DNA of 64,000 nucleotides from Geodermatophilus sp. DF01-2 (GCF_004571065.1 NZ_SPQN01000001.1:109834-173833); one strand, 5' to 3'; counted from the first letter of the stretch, positions 19,263 through 28,689 are shown. The notes: generated by a model from the sequence alone, not told the origin. Numbers and translations are program-made.

Positions 19263-21301
19263 CCACGAGCCTGCCGCACGCTGTGGACCCCAGGGCGCTC
19301 ACCGGGGTGCTCGACGGACGCTGGAGCCACGTGCGTCGCGACGCACGCGAGAACCTGCACGACCCGGAGCTGCTGCCGGTCTACGGCGAGAGCATGGCGG
19401 AGGCGCGGCAGCGGGTCACCCGCATGGCGCGGAAGATCGCGGACTCCGGCCGGGTCTCCCTCGGCTTCCCCAAGGAGTACGGCGGCGAGGGCGACGTCGG
19501 GGGCTCGGTCACCGCGATCGAGATGCTGGCCTTCACCGACCTCTCGCTCATGGTCAAGGCCGGCGTCCAGTGGGGGCTCTTCGGCGGCGCCGTCCAGGCG
19601 CTGGGCACCCAGCGCCACCACGACGCGTACCTGCGCGACATCATGAGCTTCGAGCTGCCCGGCTGCTTCGCGATGACCGAGACCGGGCACGGTTCCGACG
19701 TCCAGCAGCTGCGGACGACGTGCACCTACGACCCCGCGACGCAGACCTTCGACCTGCACACGCCGCACGAGGCCGCCCGCAAGGACTACATCGGCAACGC
19801 GGCGAAGGACGGCCGGATGGCGGTCGTCTTCGCCCAGCTGGTCACCCAGGGCACGAACCACGGCGTGCACGCCTGGCTGGTGCCCATCCGCGACGAGCAG
19901 GGCGACCCGATGCCCGGCGTCACCATCGGCGACGACGGCCCCAAGGCCGGACTCAACGGCGTCGACAACGGCCGGCTGACCTTCGACCACGTTCCCGTGC
20001 CGCGCGACATGCTGCTCGACCGGTACGGCCAGGTCGCGCCCGACGGCACCTACACGTCGGACATCGAGAACGAGACCCGCCGCTTCTTCACCATGCTGGG
20101 CACGCTGGTGCGCGGCCGGGTCAGCGTCGGCGGCTCGGCGGCGGCGGCGGCCAAGCTGGCCCTCGACATCGTCGTCCGCTACGGCGACACCCGCCGGCAG
20201 TTCTCCGCGCCCGGCGCCGACCGCGAGATCCTGCTCAACGACTACCTCGTGCACCAGCGCAAGCTCCTGCCGGCCCTGGCCACCACCTACGCGCTGCACT
20301 TCGCGCAGGAGGAGCTGGTCGGGACGATGCACGACGTCCAGGCCGCGGAGGAGCTCGACGAGGGTGCACAGCGGGAGCTGGAGTCCCGCGCCGCCGGGCT
20401 CAAGGCCGCCCAGACCTGGCACGCCACCCGCACCATCCAGATGTGCCGGGAGGCCTGCGGGGGTGCGGGCTACCTGCAGGAGAACCGGCTGCCGCACCTC
20501 AAGGCCGACACCGACGTGTTCACCACGTTCGAGGGCGACAACACCGTCCTCCTGCAGCTGGTCGCCAAGGGCCTGCTCACCGGTTACCGCGACGCCTTCG
20601 GCTCGCTGGACGGCTGGGGCAAGGTGGGGTTCGTCGCCGACATGGTCCGCGAGACCGTGCTCGAGCGGACGGCGGCCCGCGGCCTGATCGCCCGCCTCGT
20701 CGACGCCGTCCCCGGCCGGGACGACGAGGTGCCGCTGCTCGACCGCGGCTGGCAGCTGAAGATGCTCGAGGACCGCGAGAAGCACGTGCTGGAGAGTGCG
20801 ATCCGGCGGCTGCGCGGCGGCGCGGAGGCCGCGTCCTCCCCCGCCCGCCCGGTCCGGCCGTTCGACGTCTTCAACGACGTCCAGGACCACGTGCTGCGGG
20901 CGGCACAGGCGCACATCGACCGCATCGTGCTGGAGGCCTTCGTCGCCGGCATCGAGCGGACGACGGACGCCGACGCGCGGGCCCTGCTCGACCGCGTCTG
21001 CGACCTCTACGCGCTGTCGACGATCGAGGCCGACCGGGCCTGGTTCCTCGAGCACGGCCGGCTGACCCCGACCCGGGCCAAGGCGCTCATCGCCGCGGTG
21101 AACGCCCTGGTGAAGGAGCTGCGCCCGCACATGGTCACGCTGGTCGACGCCTTCGCCATCCCCGAGGAGTGGAAGGGCGCGGCGATCCTCCGCGAGGAGG
21201 ACGACCGCCAGGAGGCGATGGCCACGCACGACGTGGCCGCCGGCGATGCCGAGCTGCGCCGGGGGACGGCGACCTCGGTGGAGGTCCCGCCCGGCCAGTA
21301 A
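19259..21301 (+). CDS. Acyl-CoA oxidase-type acyl-CoA dehydrogenase
   Basis: 680 residues, far longer than the usual acyl-CoA dehydrogenase (about 380), with the three-part acyl-CoA oxidase layout. The central motif ELPGCFAMTETGHGSDVQQLRTT and YIGNAAKDG resemble peroxisomal-type acyl-CoA oxidases; RMCREACGGAGYLQENRLP-like MCREACGGAGYLQENRLP and TFEGDNTVLLQLVAKGLL follow, and an ACOX C-terminal helical region ends the protein. It introduces the 2,3 double bond into acyl-CoA with FAD; whether oxygen or an electron-transfer flavoprotein is the acceptor cannot be told. It is co-translated with the TetR gene. It is not the FadE5 that sits here in mycobacteria. Confidence 0.85.
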   Translation: MTTSLPHAVDPRALTGVLDGRWSHVRRDARENLHDPELLPVYGESMAEARQRVTRMARKIADSGRVSLGFPKEYGGEGDVGGSVTAIEMLAFTDLSLMVKAGVQWGLFGGAVQALGTQRHHDAYLRDIMSFELPGCFAMTETGHGSDVQQLRTTCTYDPATQTFDLHTPHEAARKDYIGNAAKDGRMAVVFAQLVTQGTNHGVHAWLVPIRDEQGDPMPGVTIGDDGPKAGLNGVDNGRLTFDHVPVPRDMLLDRYGQVAPDGTYTSDIENETRRFFTMLGTLVRGRVSVGGSAAAAAKLALDIVVRYGDTRRQFSAPGADREILLNDYLVHQRKLLPALATTYALHFAQEELVGTMHDVQAAEELDEGAQRELESRAAGLKAAQTWHATRTIQMCREACGGAGYLQENRLPHLKADTDVFTTFEGDNTVLLQLVAKGLLTGYRDAFGSLDGWGKVGFVADMVRETVLERTAARGLIARLVDAVPGRDDEVPLLDRGWQLKMLEDREKHVLESAIRRLRGGAEAASSPARPVRPFDVFNDVQDHVLRAAQAHIDRIVLEAFVAGIERTTDADARALLDRVCDLYALSTIEADRAWFLEHGRLTPTRAKALIAAVNALVKELRPHMVTLVDAFAIPEEWKGAAILREEDDRQEAMATHDVAAGDAELRRGTATSVEVPPGQ

Positions 21302-21303
21302 TA

Positions 21304-21361
21304 AGAAGGCCACCCTCTTCCCACGCCTCGCAAGCTCGGCGCGGGACCCTGCAGGGTGGCC
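21304..21361. repeat. AGAAGG palindromic element (family B), copy 1
   Basis: 58 bp between convergent genes. Arms GGCCACCCT (21308-21316) and AGGGTGGCC (21353-21361) pair perfectly around the family core CTCGCAAGCTCGG. A decayed second copy follows (about 21390-21433). It starts with AGAAGG, like most copies. Confidence 0.8.
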
Positions 21362-21464
21362 GTTCCAGTACGTCACCAGGCTCGCGGCGAGCCTCCGGGC
21401 GGAGCCGCGCGGGGCCCTGGAGGGTGGCCGTTCCCCGCGACCGCACCTGACGCACCGGCCTCCC

Positions 21465-24293
21465 TCAGCTCGAGGCGCCGGCCTCCGGGTGCACCGCGGG
21501 CGCCGGCGCGATGCCCGGCGGCACCACCTGCGGGCCGGCCTCGGTCGGGCGCGGGCGGCCCTGCGGGTGCAGCCGCACGGCGAGCAGCGCGACGTCGTCC
21601 TCCGCGTCGGGCAGGAAGAGCCGCTCGAGCACCCGGTCGCAGAGGTCGGCCAGCGGCAGGCCGGCGTACTCGCCCAGCACGGCCACCAGCTCGGCGGTGC
21701 CGGTGTCGAGGTCGCGGTCGCGGCGCTCGACCAGCCCGTCGGTGTGCAGGAACACCGTGCTGCCCGCCGGGAGGACGGCCACCCGGTCCTGACGCGACGC
21801 CGAGGGGTCGACGCCGAGCAGCAGGTCAGGCAGGTCGTCGCCGAGCACCTGCACCTGCCCGTCGGGCCGGAGCAGGACCGGCGGCGGGTGGCCGGCGCTG
21901 GACCAGCGCAGCCGGGTGGAGTCGGCGCGCAGGTCGACGTCGTCCTGCTCGAGCCGGGCGACCAGCGCGGTCGCCATCGTGTCCAGCGCCAGTCCGCGGA
22001 CGGCGCGGTCGAGCTGGGTGAGCACCTGCGCCGGCGGAGCGCCGCTGGAGAAGCTGATCCCGCGCAGCAGGCCGCGCAGCTGCCCCATGGCCGCAGCGGC
22101 CCGGCTGTCGTGGCCGACGACGTCGCCGATGGCCAGCACGGTCGCGCCACTCGGCTCGAGGAAGGCGTCGTACCAGTCGCCGCCGATCTCGGCGCCGGCC
22201 GCGGCGGGCACGTACCGGACGACGATCTCGCAGTGGTCCGGCTCCGGCGGGGCGGTGAGCATACTGTGCTGCAGCGCGCCGGCGAGCGCCCGCTGCTGGC
22301 CGTAGAGCCGGGCGTGGTGCAGGGCCAGCCCGGCCCGGCGGCCCACCTCGACCGCGGTCTCGACCTCGGCCGGCGTGTGCGGCCCCCGCTCGCCGCCGTT
22401 GAACAGGCCCAGGGCGCCGAGTGCCTGCCCGCGGGCGACCAACGGGACGATCGCCCCCGAGTCCAGTCCGAGCCGGCCCAGCAGCTCCCGGGTCGCCGGC
22501 TCGGGAATGGCCCGCTCGACCCGTTCGGGGTCGATCCGGGGCAGCACCAGCGGTCGGCCGGTGCGGGCGACCACCGGAGCGGCCGCGTCGTCGGTCATCA
22601 CGCGGACCATCGAGCCCACGTAGAGCTCGAGCTCGGCGCGCAGTGCGGGGTCGCGGTGCGCCGAAGCCAGCTCGTGCAGCCGGCCCTGCTCGTCGGTGAC
22701 GACCAGCCAGCACCAGTCGGCGAGGGTCGGGACGACGAGGTCGGCGAGCTGCTCGACCTGCCGGGTGACCTCGAGCGTCCCCGACAGCACCCGGCCCGCG
22801 TCGGCGAGCAGCTGCAGCCGCGCGGTGGCCTCGGTCATCGCCGCCACCGCGTCGGCGCGCACGGCGTCGGCCTGCAGCCGCGAGGCGGTGAGCGCGATCT
22901 GCGCGGTCAGGCCCTCCAGCAGCTCCACGTCGGCGTCGGTGAAGACGCGGTCGGTCGTCCACACCACGATGAAGCTGCCGATCAACCGCCCCTCCACCCG
23001 CAGTGGCAGCGCGGCCAGCGCCCGGGTGCCGAGCACCTCGTTGATCTCGGCCATCCGTGGGAAGCGGGCCTCCGCAGCGGCAGCGTCGACGAACAGCAGC
23101 GGCTCGCCGTGTCGGGCGACCCACTGGGTGGGCAGCTCGTCGTCCAGCGGTGTCTCCACCCCGTCCGCGGGCAGCTGGACGTCGGCGGCGCTGGCCACGG
23201 TGTCGACGATGCGACGGGTGAGGTGCAGGTAGAGCCGGTCGTCGCGCGGGTCGACCACCGCCAGCCCGATCGACTCGGCACCGAGCACGCCGGCGCCGCG
23301 GAGCGCGATCTCGGCCAGCTGGGTCATCCGGGTGGCGCCGGCCAGCTCGGCGGCGACCTCGGCGATCGCGGCGGCGCGGCGGACGGCGTCGAGTTCTCGG
23401 TCGGCCTGCTCGCGGGTCTCGGTGACGTCGACGACCGTGCCCAGGATGCGCTGCGGTGTGCCGTCCGGGCCCGCCAGCACCCGGCCGCGGCTGACCGTCC
23501 AGCGCACCGCGCCGTCGGCGCGGACGACCCGCAGCTCGACGGTGTACTGGGCCAGGTCGTCGATGGCGGCCTGCATCTCCTCCTGCGCCCGCACCCGGTC
23601 CTCGGGGTGCACGTGGTCCCCGAACAGCTGGTGCATCCCCATGCGGACGGTGTCGTCGTAGCCGAAGATCGCCGCGCAGCGCTCGTCCCAGTCGATGGTG
23701 CCCCGCCGCAGGTCGACCTCCCAGGTGCCCACGGAGCTGGCCTCCAGCGCCAGCTCCAACCGCATCAGGGAGGCGCCCATGGCCGACCGGGCGGCCGACA
23801 GCTCGAGCTCGGCGACCACCGAGGCGGCCAGCTGCTCGAGCGAGAGCACCGCGTCGGCCGGCCAGCTGCGCGGGACCTGGTCGAACACCGCGAGCACCCC
23901 GGCGACGTGCCCGGACTGAGCGCGCAGGGGGACGCCCAGGTAGGCGACCAGCGCCCCCTCGACGGCCGCCGGCAGGCCGGCCAGCCGCTCGTCCTGCGCC
24001 GCGTGCGCGACGGGGACGGGGACGCCGAGCCGTACGGTCACCGCACACGGGGACCCCTCGAGGGGCAGCGGGCCGCTGACGACCGACTCCGGCAGACCGC
24101 AGGACCCGACGGGCACCTCGACGTCGGTGACGAGGCAGACCATGGCCACCGGGGCTCCCGTCAGCCGCGCGGCCAGCTCGGCGAGCCGGTCGTGGACGCC
24201 GGGGGAGGCCTCGGCGAGCAGCCGCCGGGTGGCGGCGACGCGCCTCGGATCGGAGAGCACGTCAGGCTCCGGGGACGGGGGTGCCGCCGCCAT
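21465..24293 (-). CDS. PP2C-family serine phosphatase with GAF and PAS sensors
   Basis: 942 residues. Order: GAF (about 30-180, VAMVCLVTDVEVPVGSCGLPE), PAS with PAC (about 190-310, FGYDDTVRMGMHQLFGDHVHPEDR), GAF (about 330-490), GAF (about 510-690) and a SpoIIE-type PP2C domain (about 705-905). The phosphatase has the metal-binding aspartates in EIGGDWYDAF, VLAIGDVVGHD and LHTDGLVERRD. This architecture is typical of actinobacterial RsbU/RsbP-like enzymes that dephosphorylate STAS antagonists. It is convergent with the acyl-CoA oxidase and divergent from the EAL protein. Confidence 0.9.
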   Translation of the reverse strand: MAAAPPSPEPDVLSDPRRVAATRRLLAEASPGVHDRLAELAARLTGAPVAMVCLVTDVEVPVGSCGLPESVVSGPLPLEGSPCAVTVRLGVPVPVAHAAQDERLAGLPAAVEGALVAYLGVPLRAQSGHVAGVLAVFDQVPRSWPADAVLSLEQLAASVVAELELSAARSAMGASLMRLELALEASSVGTWEVDLRRGTIDWDERCAAIFGYDDTVRMGMHQLFGDHVHPEDRVRAQEEMQAAIDDLAQYTVELRVVRADGAVRWTVSRGRVLAGPDGTPQRILGTVVDVTETREQADRELDAVRRAAAIAEVAAELAGATRMTQLAEIALRGAGVLGAESIGLAVVDPRDDRLYLHLTRRIVDTVASAADVQLPADGVETPLDDELPTQWVARHGEPLLFVDAAAAEARFPRMAEINEVLGTRALAALPLRVEGRLIGSFIVVWTTDRVFTDADVELLEGLTAQIALTASRLQADAVRADAVAAMTEATARLQLLADAGRVLSGTLEVTRQVEQLADLVVPTLADWCWLVVTDEQGRLHELASAHRDPALRAELELYVGSMVRVMTDDAAAPVVARTGRPLVLPRIDPERVERAIPEPATRELLGRLGLDSGAIVPLVARGQALGALGLFNGGERGPHTPAEVETAVEVGRRAGLALHHARLYGQQRALAGALQHSMLTAPPEPDHCEIVVRYVPAAAGAEIGGDWYDAFLEPSGATVLAIGDVVGHDSRAAAAMGQLRGLLRGISFSSGAPPAQVLTQLDRAVRGLALDTMATALVARLEQDDVDLRADSTRLRWSSAGHPPPVLLRPDGQVQVLGDDLPDLLLGVDPSASRQDRVAVLPAGSTVFLHTDGLVERRDRDLDTGTAELVAVLGEYAGLPLADLCDRVLERLFLPDAEDDVALLAVRLHPQGRPRPTEAGPQVVPPGIAPAPAVHPEAGASS

Positions 24294-24485
24294 CCTCGAG
24301 CTCCCTCGTCCGCTGTGGCGGCCTGTGCGCCAGCCGCGTCGACATCCTGACACGCCGCGGTACGCGCAGGATCGGATCATCCTCCCGCGCGCCATGCCCG
24401 GTTGCGCGGGCCCGTCGCTCACCCCCCGGGGGGAGCGGAGCCGGCTCGGGTCAAGCGGCTGTGGGCGGGAGCCGATGGGCAGGGC

Positions 24486-25580
24486 ATGTCGGCGACGTGC
24501 ACGAGCACCCTCCCGGACTGCCGGCCGTTGCTCGCCGACCCCGACGACCTGACGATGGTGTTCCAACCGATCGTCGATCTCGCCGCCGCGCGCGTCGTCG
24601 GCTACGAGGCGTTCGCCCGCTTCCCCGGCACCGCCTGCCCCGAGGTGTGGTTCGCCGCCGCCGCCGACTGCGGCCTGGCCGCCGACCTCGAGGCCCTGGC
24701 CGTCGCCACGGCCCTGGCCGCCGTCCCGCTGTTGCCCGGCGACACCTTCCTGGCCGTCGACGTCAGCCCCCATCTCCTCGGCAGCGCCCCGGTCCAGGAC
24801 GCCCTCGCCGCCCCTCCGGACCTGCACCGGGTCGTCGTCGAGCTCACCGGGCACACCCCGGTCGACGACCTCGACGCGCTGCGCCGGCAGACCGGGGACC
24901 TGCGTGCCCGCGGGGCTCTCGTCGCGCTGGGCGACGCCGGCTCCGGCTACTCCGGTCCGGCGGCGATGGCGGCCGTGCGCCCCCAGCTGGTCACGCTCGA
25001 CCGGGCGCTGGTGACCGGCGTCGACAACGACCCGGTCCGCACCGCGCTCACCGGGATGGTGGGCGAGTTCGCCGGCCGGATCGGCGCTCGGCTGCTGGCC
25101 GAGGGCGTCGAGACCGCCGGGGAACTGGCCGCTCTCGCCCGCCTCGGCGTGCCGCTGGCCCAAGGGTGGCTGCTGGGCCGGCCGGCACCGTCCTTCGCCC
25201 CGCTGGCCCCGGAGGTGGCGACGCTGGTGCGCACGCACGTCACCCACGCGCGGCGTCCCGGGAGCGTGGCCGGCCTGCTGCGGCCGGTGCGCCAGTCCGA
25301 CGTCGCCGAGCCGTTGCCCGCCGTCCCCCCGGCGGTGCTGGTGGCCGAGCGGGGCGAGCCGGTGGCGCTGTGGCTGGCCTGCCCGCGGACGGCCGAGACC
25401 TACACCGCACCGGTCTCCCTGCGCGTGCACCGGTCGGACGACGTCGCCGAGGTCCTGCAGCGGGCGCTGGCCCGGCCGCCGGCCCAGCGCTTCGACCCGG
25501 TTGTCTGCACCGACTCCACCGGCGCCGTCGCCGGCCTGCTGCGGGTCGAGGACCTCGCCGGCGCGGTCGCCGGCCGCTGA
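24486..25580 (+). CDS. EAL-domain protein with degenerate active site
   Basis: 364 residues from ATG 24486. The EAL fold is clear: MVFQPIVDLAAARVVGYEAFARF, DVSPHLL, VVVELTGHTPV, LGDAGSGYSG, LLAEGVETAGEL and GWLLGRPAP. Several catalytic positions differ from active phosphodiesterases: ELTE is ELTG (119-122), the DDFG metal motif is GDAG (first Asp lost, 149) and the lysine of KLD is threonine (VTLDR). The signature Glu41 and the EGVE glutamate remain. It is therefore more likely a c-di-GMP binder or scaffold than a hydrolase. The last 100 residues form an extra CBS-like region with no named motif. Confidence 0.82.
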   Translation: MSATCTSTLPDCRPLLADPDDLTMVFQPIVDLAAARVVGYEAFARFPGTACPEVWFAAAADCGLAADLEALAVATALAAVPLLPGDTFLAVDVSPHLLGSAPVQDALAAPPDLHRVVVELTGHTPVDDLDALRRQTGDLRARGALVALGDAGSGYSGPAAMAAVRPQLVTLDRALVTGVDNDPVRTALTGMVGEFAGRIGARLLAEGVETAGELAALARLGVPLAQGWLLGRPAPSFAPLAPEVATLVRTHVTHARRPGSVAGLLRPVRQSDVAEPLPAVPPAVLVAERGEPVALWLACPRTAETYTAPVSLRVHRSDDVAEVLQRALARPPAQRFDPVVCTDSTGAVAGLLRVEDLAGAVAGR

Positions 25581-25612
25581 GCGAGGCCCCGTCCCGGGGC
25601 CCGCTCCGGGTA

Positions 25613-25668
25613 GGCCCCGTCCAGGGGCTCGCCGCGAACCTGCGAGCGGTGAGGGGACGGGGTCCTTC
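25613..25668. repeat. AGAAGG palindromic element (family B), copy 2, inverted
   Basis: Arms GGCCCCGTCC (25613-25622) and GGACGGGGTCC (25655-25665) around the core CGAACCTGCGAGCGG, in reverse orientation (ends GTCCTT). It lies between the convergent EAL and aldo/keto reductase genes. A second GC-rich inverted piece lies immediately upstream (25586-25612). Confidence 0.75.
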
Positions 25669-25698
25669 CACGAGTGGCGGGGGGCAGGGGGTCCTCTC

Positions 25699-26622
25699 TC
25701 AGGCGGAGGCCTCGTCGAGTGCCTGCGTCTCCTCGTCGGCCAGCACGAGGTCCTGCATGGGCAGCAGGTCGGCCAGCTGCTCCACCGACCGGGCGCTGGC
25801 GATCGGCGAGACGACGGTCGGCCGGTCGGCCAGCCAGCGCAGCGCCACGGTCGCCGTCGTGACCCCGTGGGTCTGCGCCACCTGCTCCAGGGCGTCCAGC
25901 ACCCGGTCGCCGCGCTCCCCCACGTAGGCCGACGCACCCTCCGACCGCGGCGAGTCGACCCGCTCGCCGGCCCGGTACTTGCCGGTGAGGAAACCCCTGG
26001 CCAGGCCGTAGTACGGCAGCACACCGATCCCGGAACCGGCCGCGACGTCGCGCAGCCGGTCCTCGTAGGCCGCCCGCTCCATCAGGTTGTAGTGCGGCTG
26101 CAGCGCCACGTAGCGGGCCAGACCCAGCCGCTCGGAGGTCTCCAGCGCCTCGGTCAGCCGCTCCGGCGAGTAGTTGGACGCCGCGACGTATCGGACCTTG
26201 CCCGCCTGCACCAGCTCGTCGAAGGCGCGCAGCGTCTCCTCCAGCGGCGTCGCCTCGTCGTCGTAGTGGGCGTAGTAGAGGTCGATCCGGTCGGTCTGCA
26301 GCCGGCGCAGCGACCCCTCGACCGCCGTCCGGATCTCCGCCGCCGACAGCGGGCGCTCCTTCTCCAGCCGCGAGGCCTTGGTCGCCACCACCATCCGGTC
26401 CCGCATGCCCCGCTCGGCCATCCAGTTGCCGAGGATCTCCTCGGAGCGGCCCCTGCCGTAGGACTCCGCGGTGTCGACGAACGGGGCCTGGGTGCTGACG
26501 GTGGCGTCGACGAAGCGGTCCAGCAGCGCGAAGGACGTGGGCTCGTCCGCCGTCCAGCCGAAGACGTTGGCCCCCAGGCAGAGGTCGCTGACGGTCAGGT
26601 CGGTCCCCGGTATCTGCGGCAT
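25699..26622 (-). CDS. Aldo/keto reductase
   Basis: 307 residues. NADPH-dependent reductase with (beta/alpha)8 barrel. Catalytic tetrad: Asp in FVDTAESYGRG with Tyr, Lys in VVATKAS and His in YYAHYDDEA. The C-terminal cofactor motif reads VVSPIASARSVEQLADLL. The start is supported by TACCGT ending 6 nt upstream (26629-26634 on the minus strand), suggesting a leaderless mRNA. Physiological substrate unknown. Confidence 0.9.
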   Translation of the reverse strand: MPQIPGTDLTVSDLCLGANVFGWTADEPTSFALLDRFVDATVSTQAPFVDTAESYGRGRSEEILGNWMAERGMRDRMVVATKASRLEKERPLSAAEIRTAVEGSLRRLQTDRIDLYYAHYDDEATPLEETLRAFDELVQAGKVRYVAASNYSPERLTEALETSERLGLARYVALQPHYNLMERAAYEDRLRDVAAGSGIGVLPYYGLARGFLTGKYRAGERVDSPRSEGASAYVGERGDRVLDALEQVAQTHGVTTATVALRWLADRPTVVSPIASARSVEQLADLLPMQDLVLADEETQALDEASA

Positions 26623-26817
26623 CCCCCCACGGTAGGGCGTGTCCGACGGGCCGCCGCGCCGGGAGCGGCGCGCACAGGGACCGGTGGGACGTGGGGGACC
26701 CGTTCGACCCCCCTCGGTGGCGGGCTGTCGGGACGGCATGGCACCGTGCCCCCGTTCCGACCTCGCCGTTCCGGCGTGGTCGGAGTACCGCTCTGTTCCC
26801 GACACGGAAGGAAACCC

Positions 26818-27102
26818 GTGAACAAGGCCGAACTCGTCTCCGCCATCGCCAAGCGGGCCGACGTGCCCGCCTCGACCGTGGACTCGGTGCTCACCGGGCT
26901 CCAGGACGAGCTCGTCGACGCCATCACCCGCGGCGAGAAGGTCGCCGTCTCCGGCCTGCTCACCGTCGAGCGCACCCAGCGCTCCGCGCGCACCGGCCGC
27001 AACCCGCAGACCGGCGAGTCGATCGACATCCCTGCCGCCAACACGGTCAAGGTCACCGCGGGCTCGAACCTGAAGAAGGCCGCGAGCAACGTCCCCGTCT
27101 GA
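26818..27102 (+). CDS. hup: HU family DNA-binding protein
   Basis: 94 residues from GTG, with GGAAGGAAAC upstream as ribosome-binding site. MNKAELVSAIAKRADVPASTV and the DNA-binding arm RTGRNPQTGESIDIPAANTVKV are diagnostic. It lacks the long lysine-rich tail of mycobacterial HupB, so it is the short bacterial form. A nucleoid-associated protein that bends DNA as a dimer. Confidence 0.95.
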   Translation: MNKAELVSAIAKRADVPASTVDSVLTGLQDELVDAITRGEKVAVSGLLTVERTQRSARTGRNPQTGESIDIPAANTVKVTAGSNLKKAASNVPV

Positions 27103-27159
27103 CCGTCGGCCTCCTGGCGACGTCCCGGTCCGGCCCCGCCCGGCCGTCCGCGTCGGGGC

Positions 27160-27221
27160 GGCGACTGCCCCCGTGTGGTCCGGCCCACAGCGCCGTGGGT
27201 GAGGATGCCCGGGCAGTCGCC
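27160..27221. repeat. Inverted repeat downstream of hup
   Basis: GGCGACTGCCC (27160-27170) pairs perfectly with GGGCAGTCGCC (27211-27221) across a 40-nt loop. It may be the hup terminator or part of the leader of the next gene, which starts 36 bp later. Confidence 0.45.
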
Positions 27222-27256
27222 GTCCGACGGCGGACGGCACGAGGGACGGAGGACCC

Positions 27257-28513
27257 GTGACGACGGCACTCGAGGTGGACACCGACCCGGCCGAGGTCGG
27301 CTTCGACGCCGGCCGGCTGGCCCGGCTGGACCGGCGGCTGGCCCGCTGGGTGGACGACGGACAGCTGCCGGGCTTTCTCGTGACGGTGGCCCGGCACGGA
27401 CGGCTGGTGCACGTGGGCCGGTACGGCTCGCGGAACGTGGAAGAGGGCCTGCCGGTCGAGACCGACACCCGCTGGCGCATCTACTCGATGACCAAGCCGG
27501 TCACCTCGGTCGCGGCGATGATGCTCTACGAGGAGGGCGCCTTCGAGCTCTCCGACCCGATCACGAAGTGGTTGCCGGAGTTCGCCGACACCCGCGTCTA
27601 CGTGGCCGGTTCGGCACAGAAGCCGGTGACCCAGCCACAGGTCGAACCGATCCGGGTGCGACACCTGCTCACCCACACCTCCGGGCTCACCTACGGCTTC
27701 CACCACGCCTCCCCGGTCGACGCGATGTACCGGGCCGCCGGGCACGAGTGGGGCACCCCTGCCGGCGCGGACTCCGCCGAGGTCTGCCGGCAGTGGGCGG
27801 CGATCCCGCTGGTCTTCCAGCCGGGGTCGGAGTGGAACTACGGCGTCTCCACCGACGTCCTGGGCCGGCTGGTCGAGGTGGTCTCCGGCCTGCCGCTCGA
27901 CGAGTTCTTCGAGCAGCGCATCTTCCGCCCGCTGGGCATGACCGACACCTCGTTCGGCCTGCGGGAGGGAGACGACGTGGATTCGCTCGCCCGGCTCTAC
28001 TCCGCCGTCCCGGGGCAGCCCGGCGGCGCGCCCACCGGCTTCGCGCCGCTGGACGCCATGGGGACGGCCGCACACCGCAAGCCGGCGTTCCTGTCCGGCG
28101 GCGGCGGGCTCGTCTCCACCGCCGCGGACTACCTGCGGTTCGCCGAGCTGCTCCGCCGCGGCGGCTCCTACGACGGCGGCCGGCTGCTCAACGCGCGCAC
28201 CATCGCGTACATGACCCGCAACCACCTGCCGGGCAACGCCGACCTGGAGACCTTCGGCCGGCCGCTGTTCGCCGAGACGCCGCTGCGCGGAGTGGGTTTC
28301 GGCCTCGGGTTCTCCATGGTCATCGACCCGGTGCGCTACGGCGTGCTGTCGAACGTGGGCGACTACAGCTGGGGAGGGGCGGCGTCCACGGCGTTCTACG
28401 TCGACCCGGTCGAGGACGTGACCGTCGGCTTCTACACCCAGCTGCTGCCCTCGAGCACGCTGCCGATCCGCAACTACCTCCGGTCGCTCGTCAACCAGGC
28501 CCTGATCGACTGA
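27257..28513 (+). CDS. Serine hydrolase, beta-lactamase family (class C-like / EstB)
   Basis: 418 residues, GTG start with GGACGGAGG upstream. Fold of penicillin-binding proteins and class C beta-lactamases. The catalytic SxxK is SMTK (about residue 77), the second element is YGVS (Tyr of the YxN/YxS motif, about 198), and the segment RHLLTHTSGLTYGF is typical. No signal peptide, so it is probably a cytoplasmic esterase/amidase rather than a resistance enzyme. Confidence 0.88.
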   Translation: MTTALEVDTDPAEVGFDAGRLARLDRRLARWVDDGQLPGFLVTVARHGRLVHVGRYGSRNVEEGLPVETDTRWRIYSMTKPVTSVAAMMLYEEGAFELSDPITKWLPEFADTRVYVAGSAQKPVTQPQVEPIRVRHLLTHTSGLTYGFHHASPVDAMYRAAGHEWGTPAGADSAEVCRQWAAIPLVFQPGSEWNYGVSTDVLGRLVEVVSGLPLDEFFEQRIFRPLGMTDTSFGLREGDDVDSLARLYSAVPGQPGGAPTGFAPLDAMGTAAHRKPAFLSGGGGLVSTAADYLRFAELLRRGGSYDGGRLLNARTIAYMTRNHLPGNADLETFGRPLFAETPLRGVGFGLGFSMVIDPVRYGVLSNVGDYSWGGAASTAFYVDPVEDVTVGFYTQLLPSSTLPIRNYLRSLVNQALID

Positions 28514-28570
28514 GAGGGCCTCCCTGCCCGCGCCACTCGCGAGCTCGCGGCGGGACCCTGCAGGGAGGCC
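28513..28570. repeat. AGAAGG palindromic element (family B), copy 3
   Basis: Perfect 10-bp arms GGCCTCCCTG (28517-28526) and CAGGGAGGCC (28561-28570) around CTCGCGAGCTCGCGG, starting at the stop codon of the beta-lactamase-fold gene. Confidence 0.8.
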
Positions 28571-28590
28571 GCCGGCCTCCCCATCCTTCG

Positions 28591-28670
28591 TAGAAGGACT
28601 GTCCTTCCCTCCCTTCCCTCGCGAGCTCGGGACGGGGCCCGGGACGGGGCCGCTGGAGGCCCCGTCCCGG
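28591..28670. terminator. Family B element copy 4 plus perfect GC hairpin
   Basis: The element begins AGAAGGAC (28592) and has the core CTCGCGAGCTCGG. It ends in a separate perfect 13-bp hairpin, 28639-28651 with 28658-28670 and a 6-nt loop. Between convergent genes, so a bidirectional terminator is likely. Confidence 0.65.
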
Positions 28671-28689
28671 CTGGGGGAAGCGTCCGCTC

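Noticed and set aside
19259..21301. FadE5 (as beside fadA2 in mycobacteria)
   Set aside because: Motifs and length are those of acyl-CoA oxidases, and FadE5 N-terminal features are absent.
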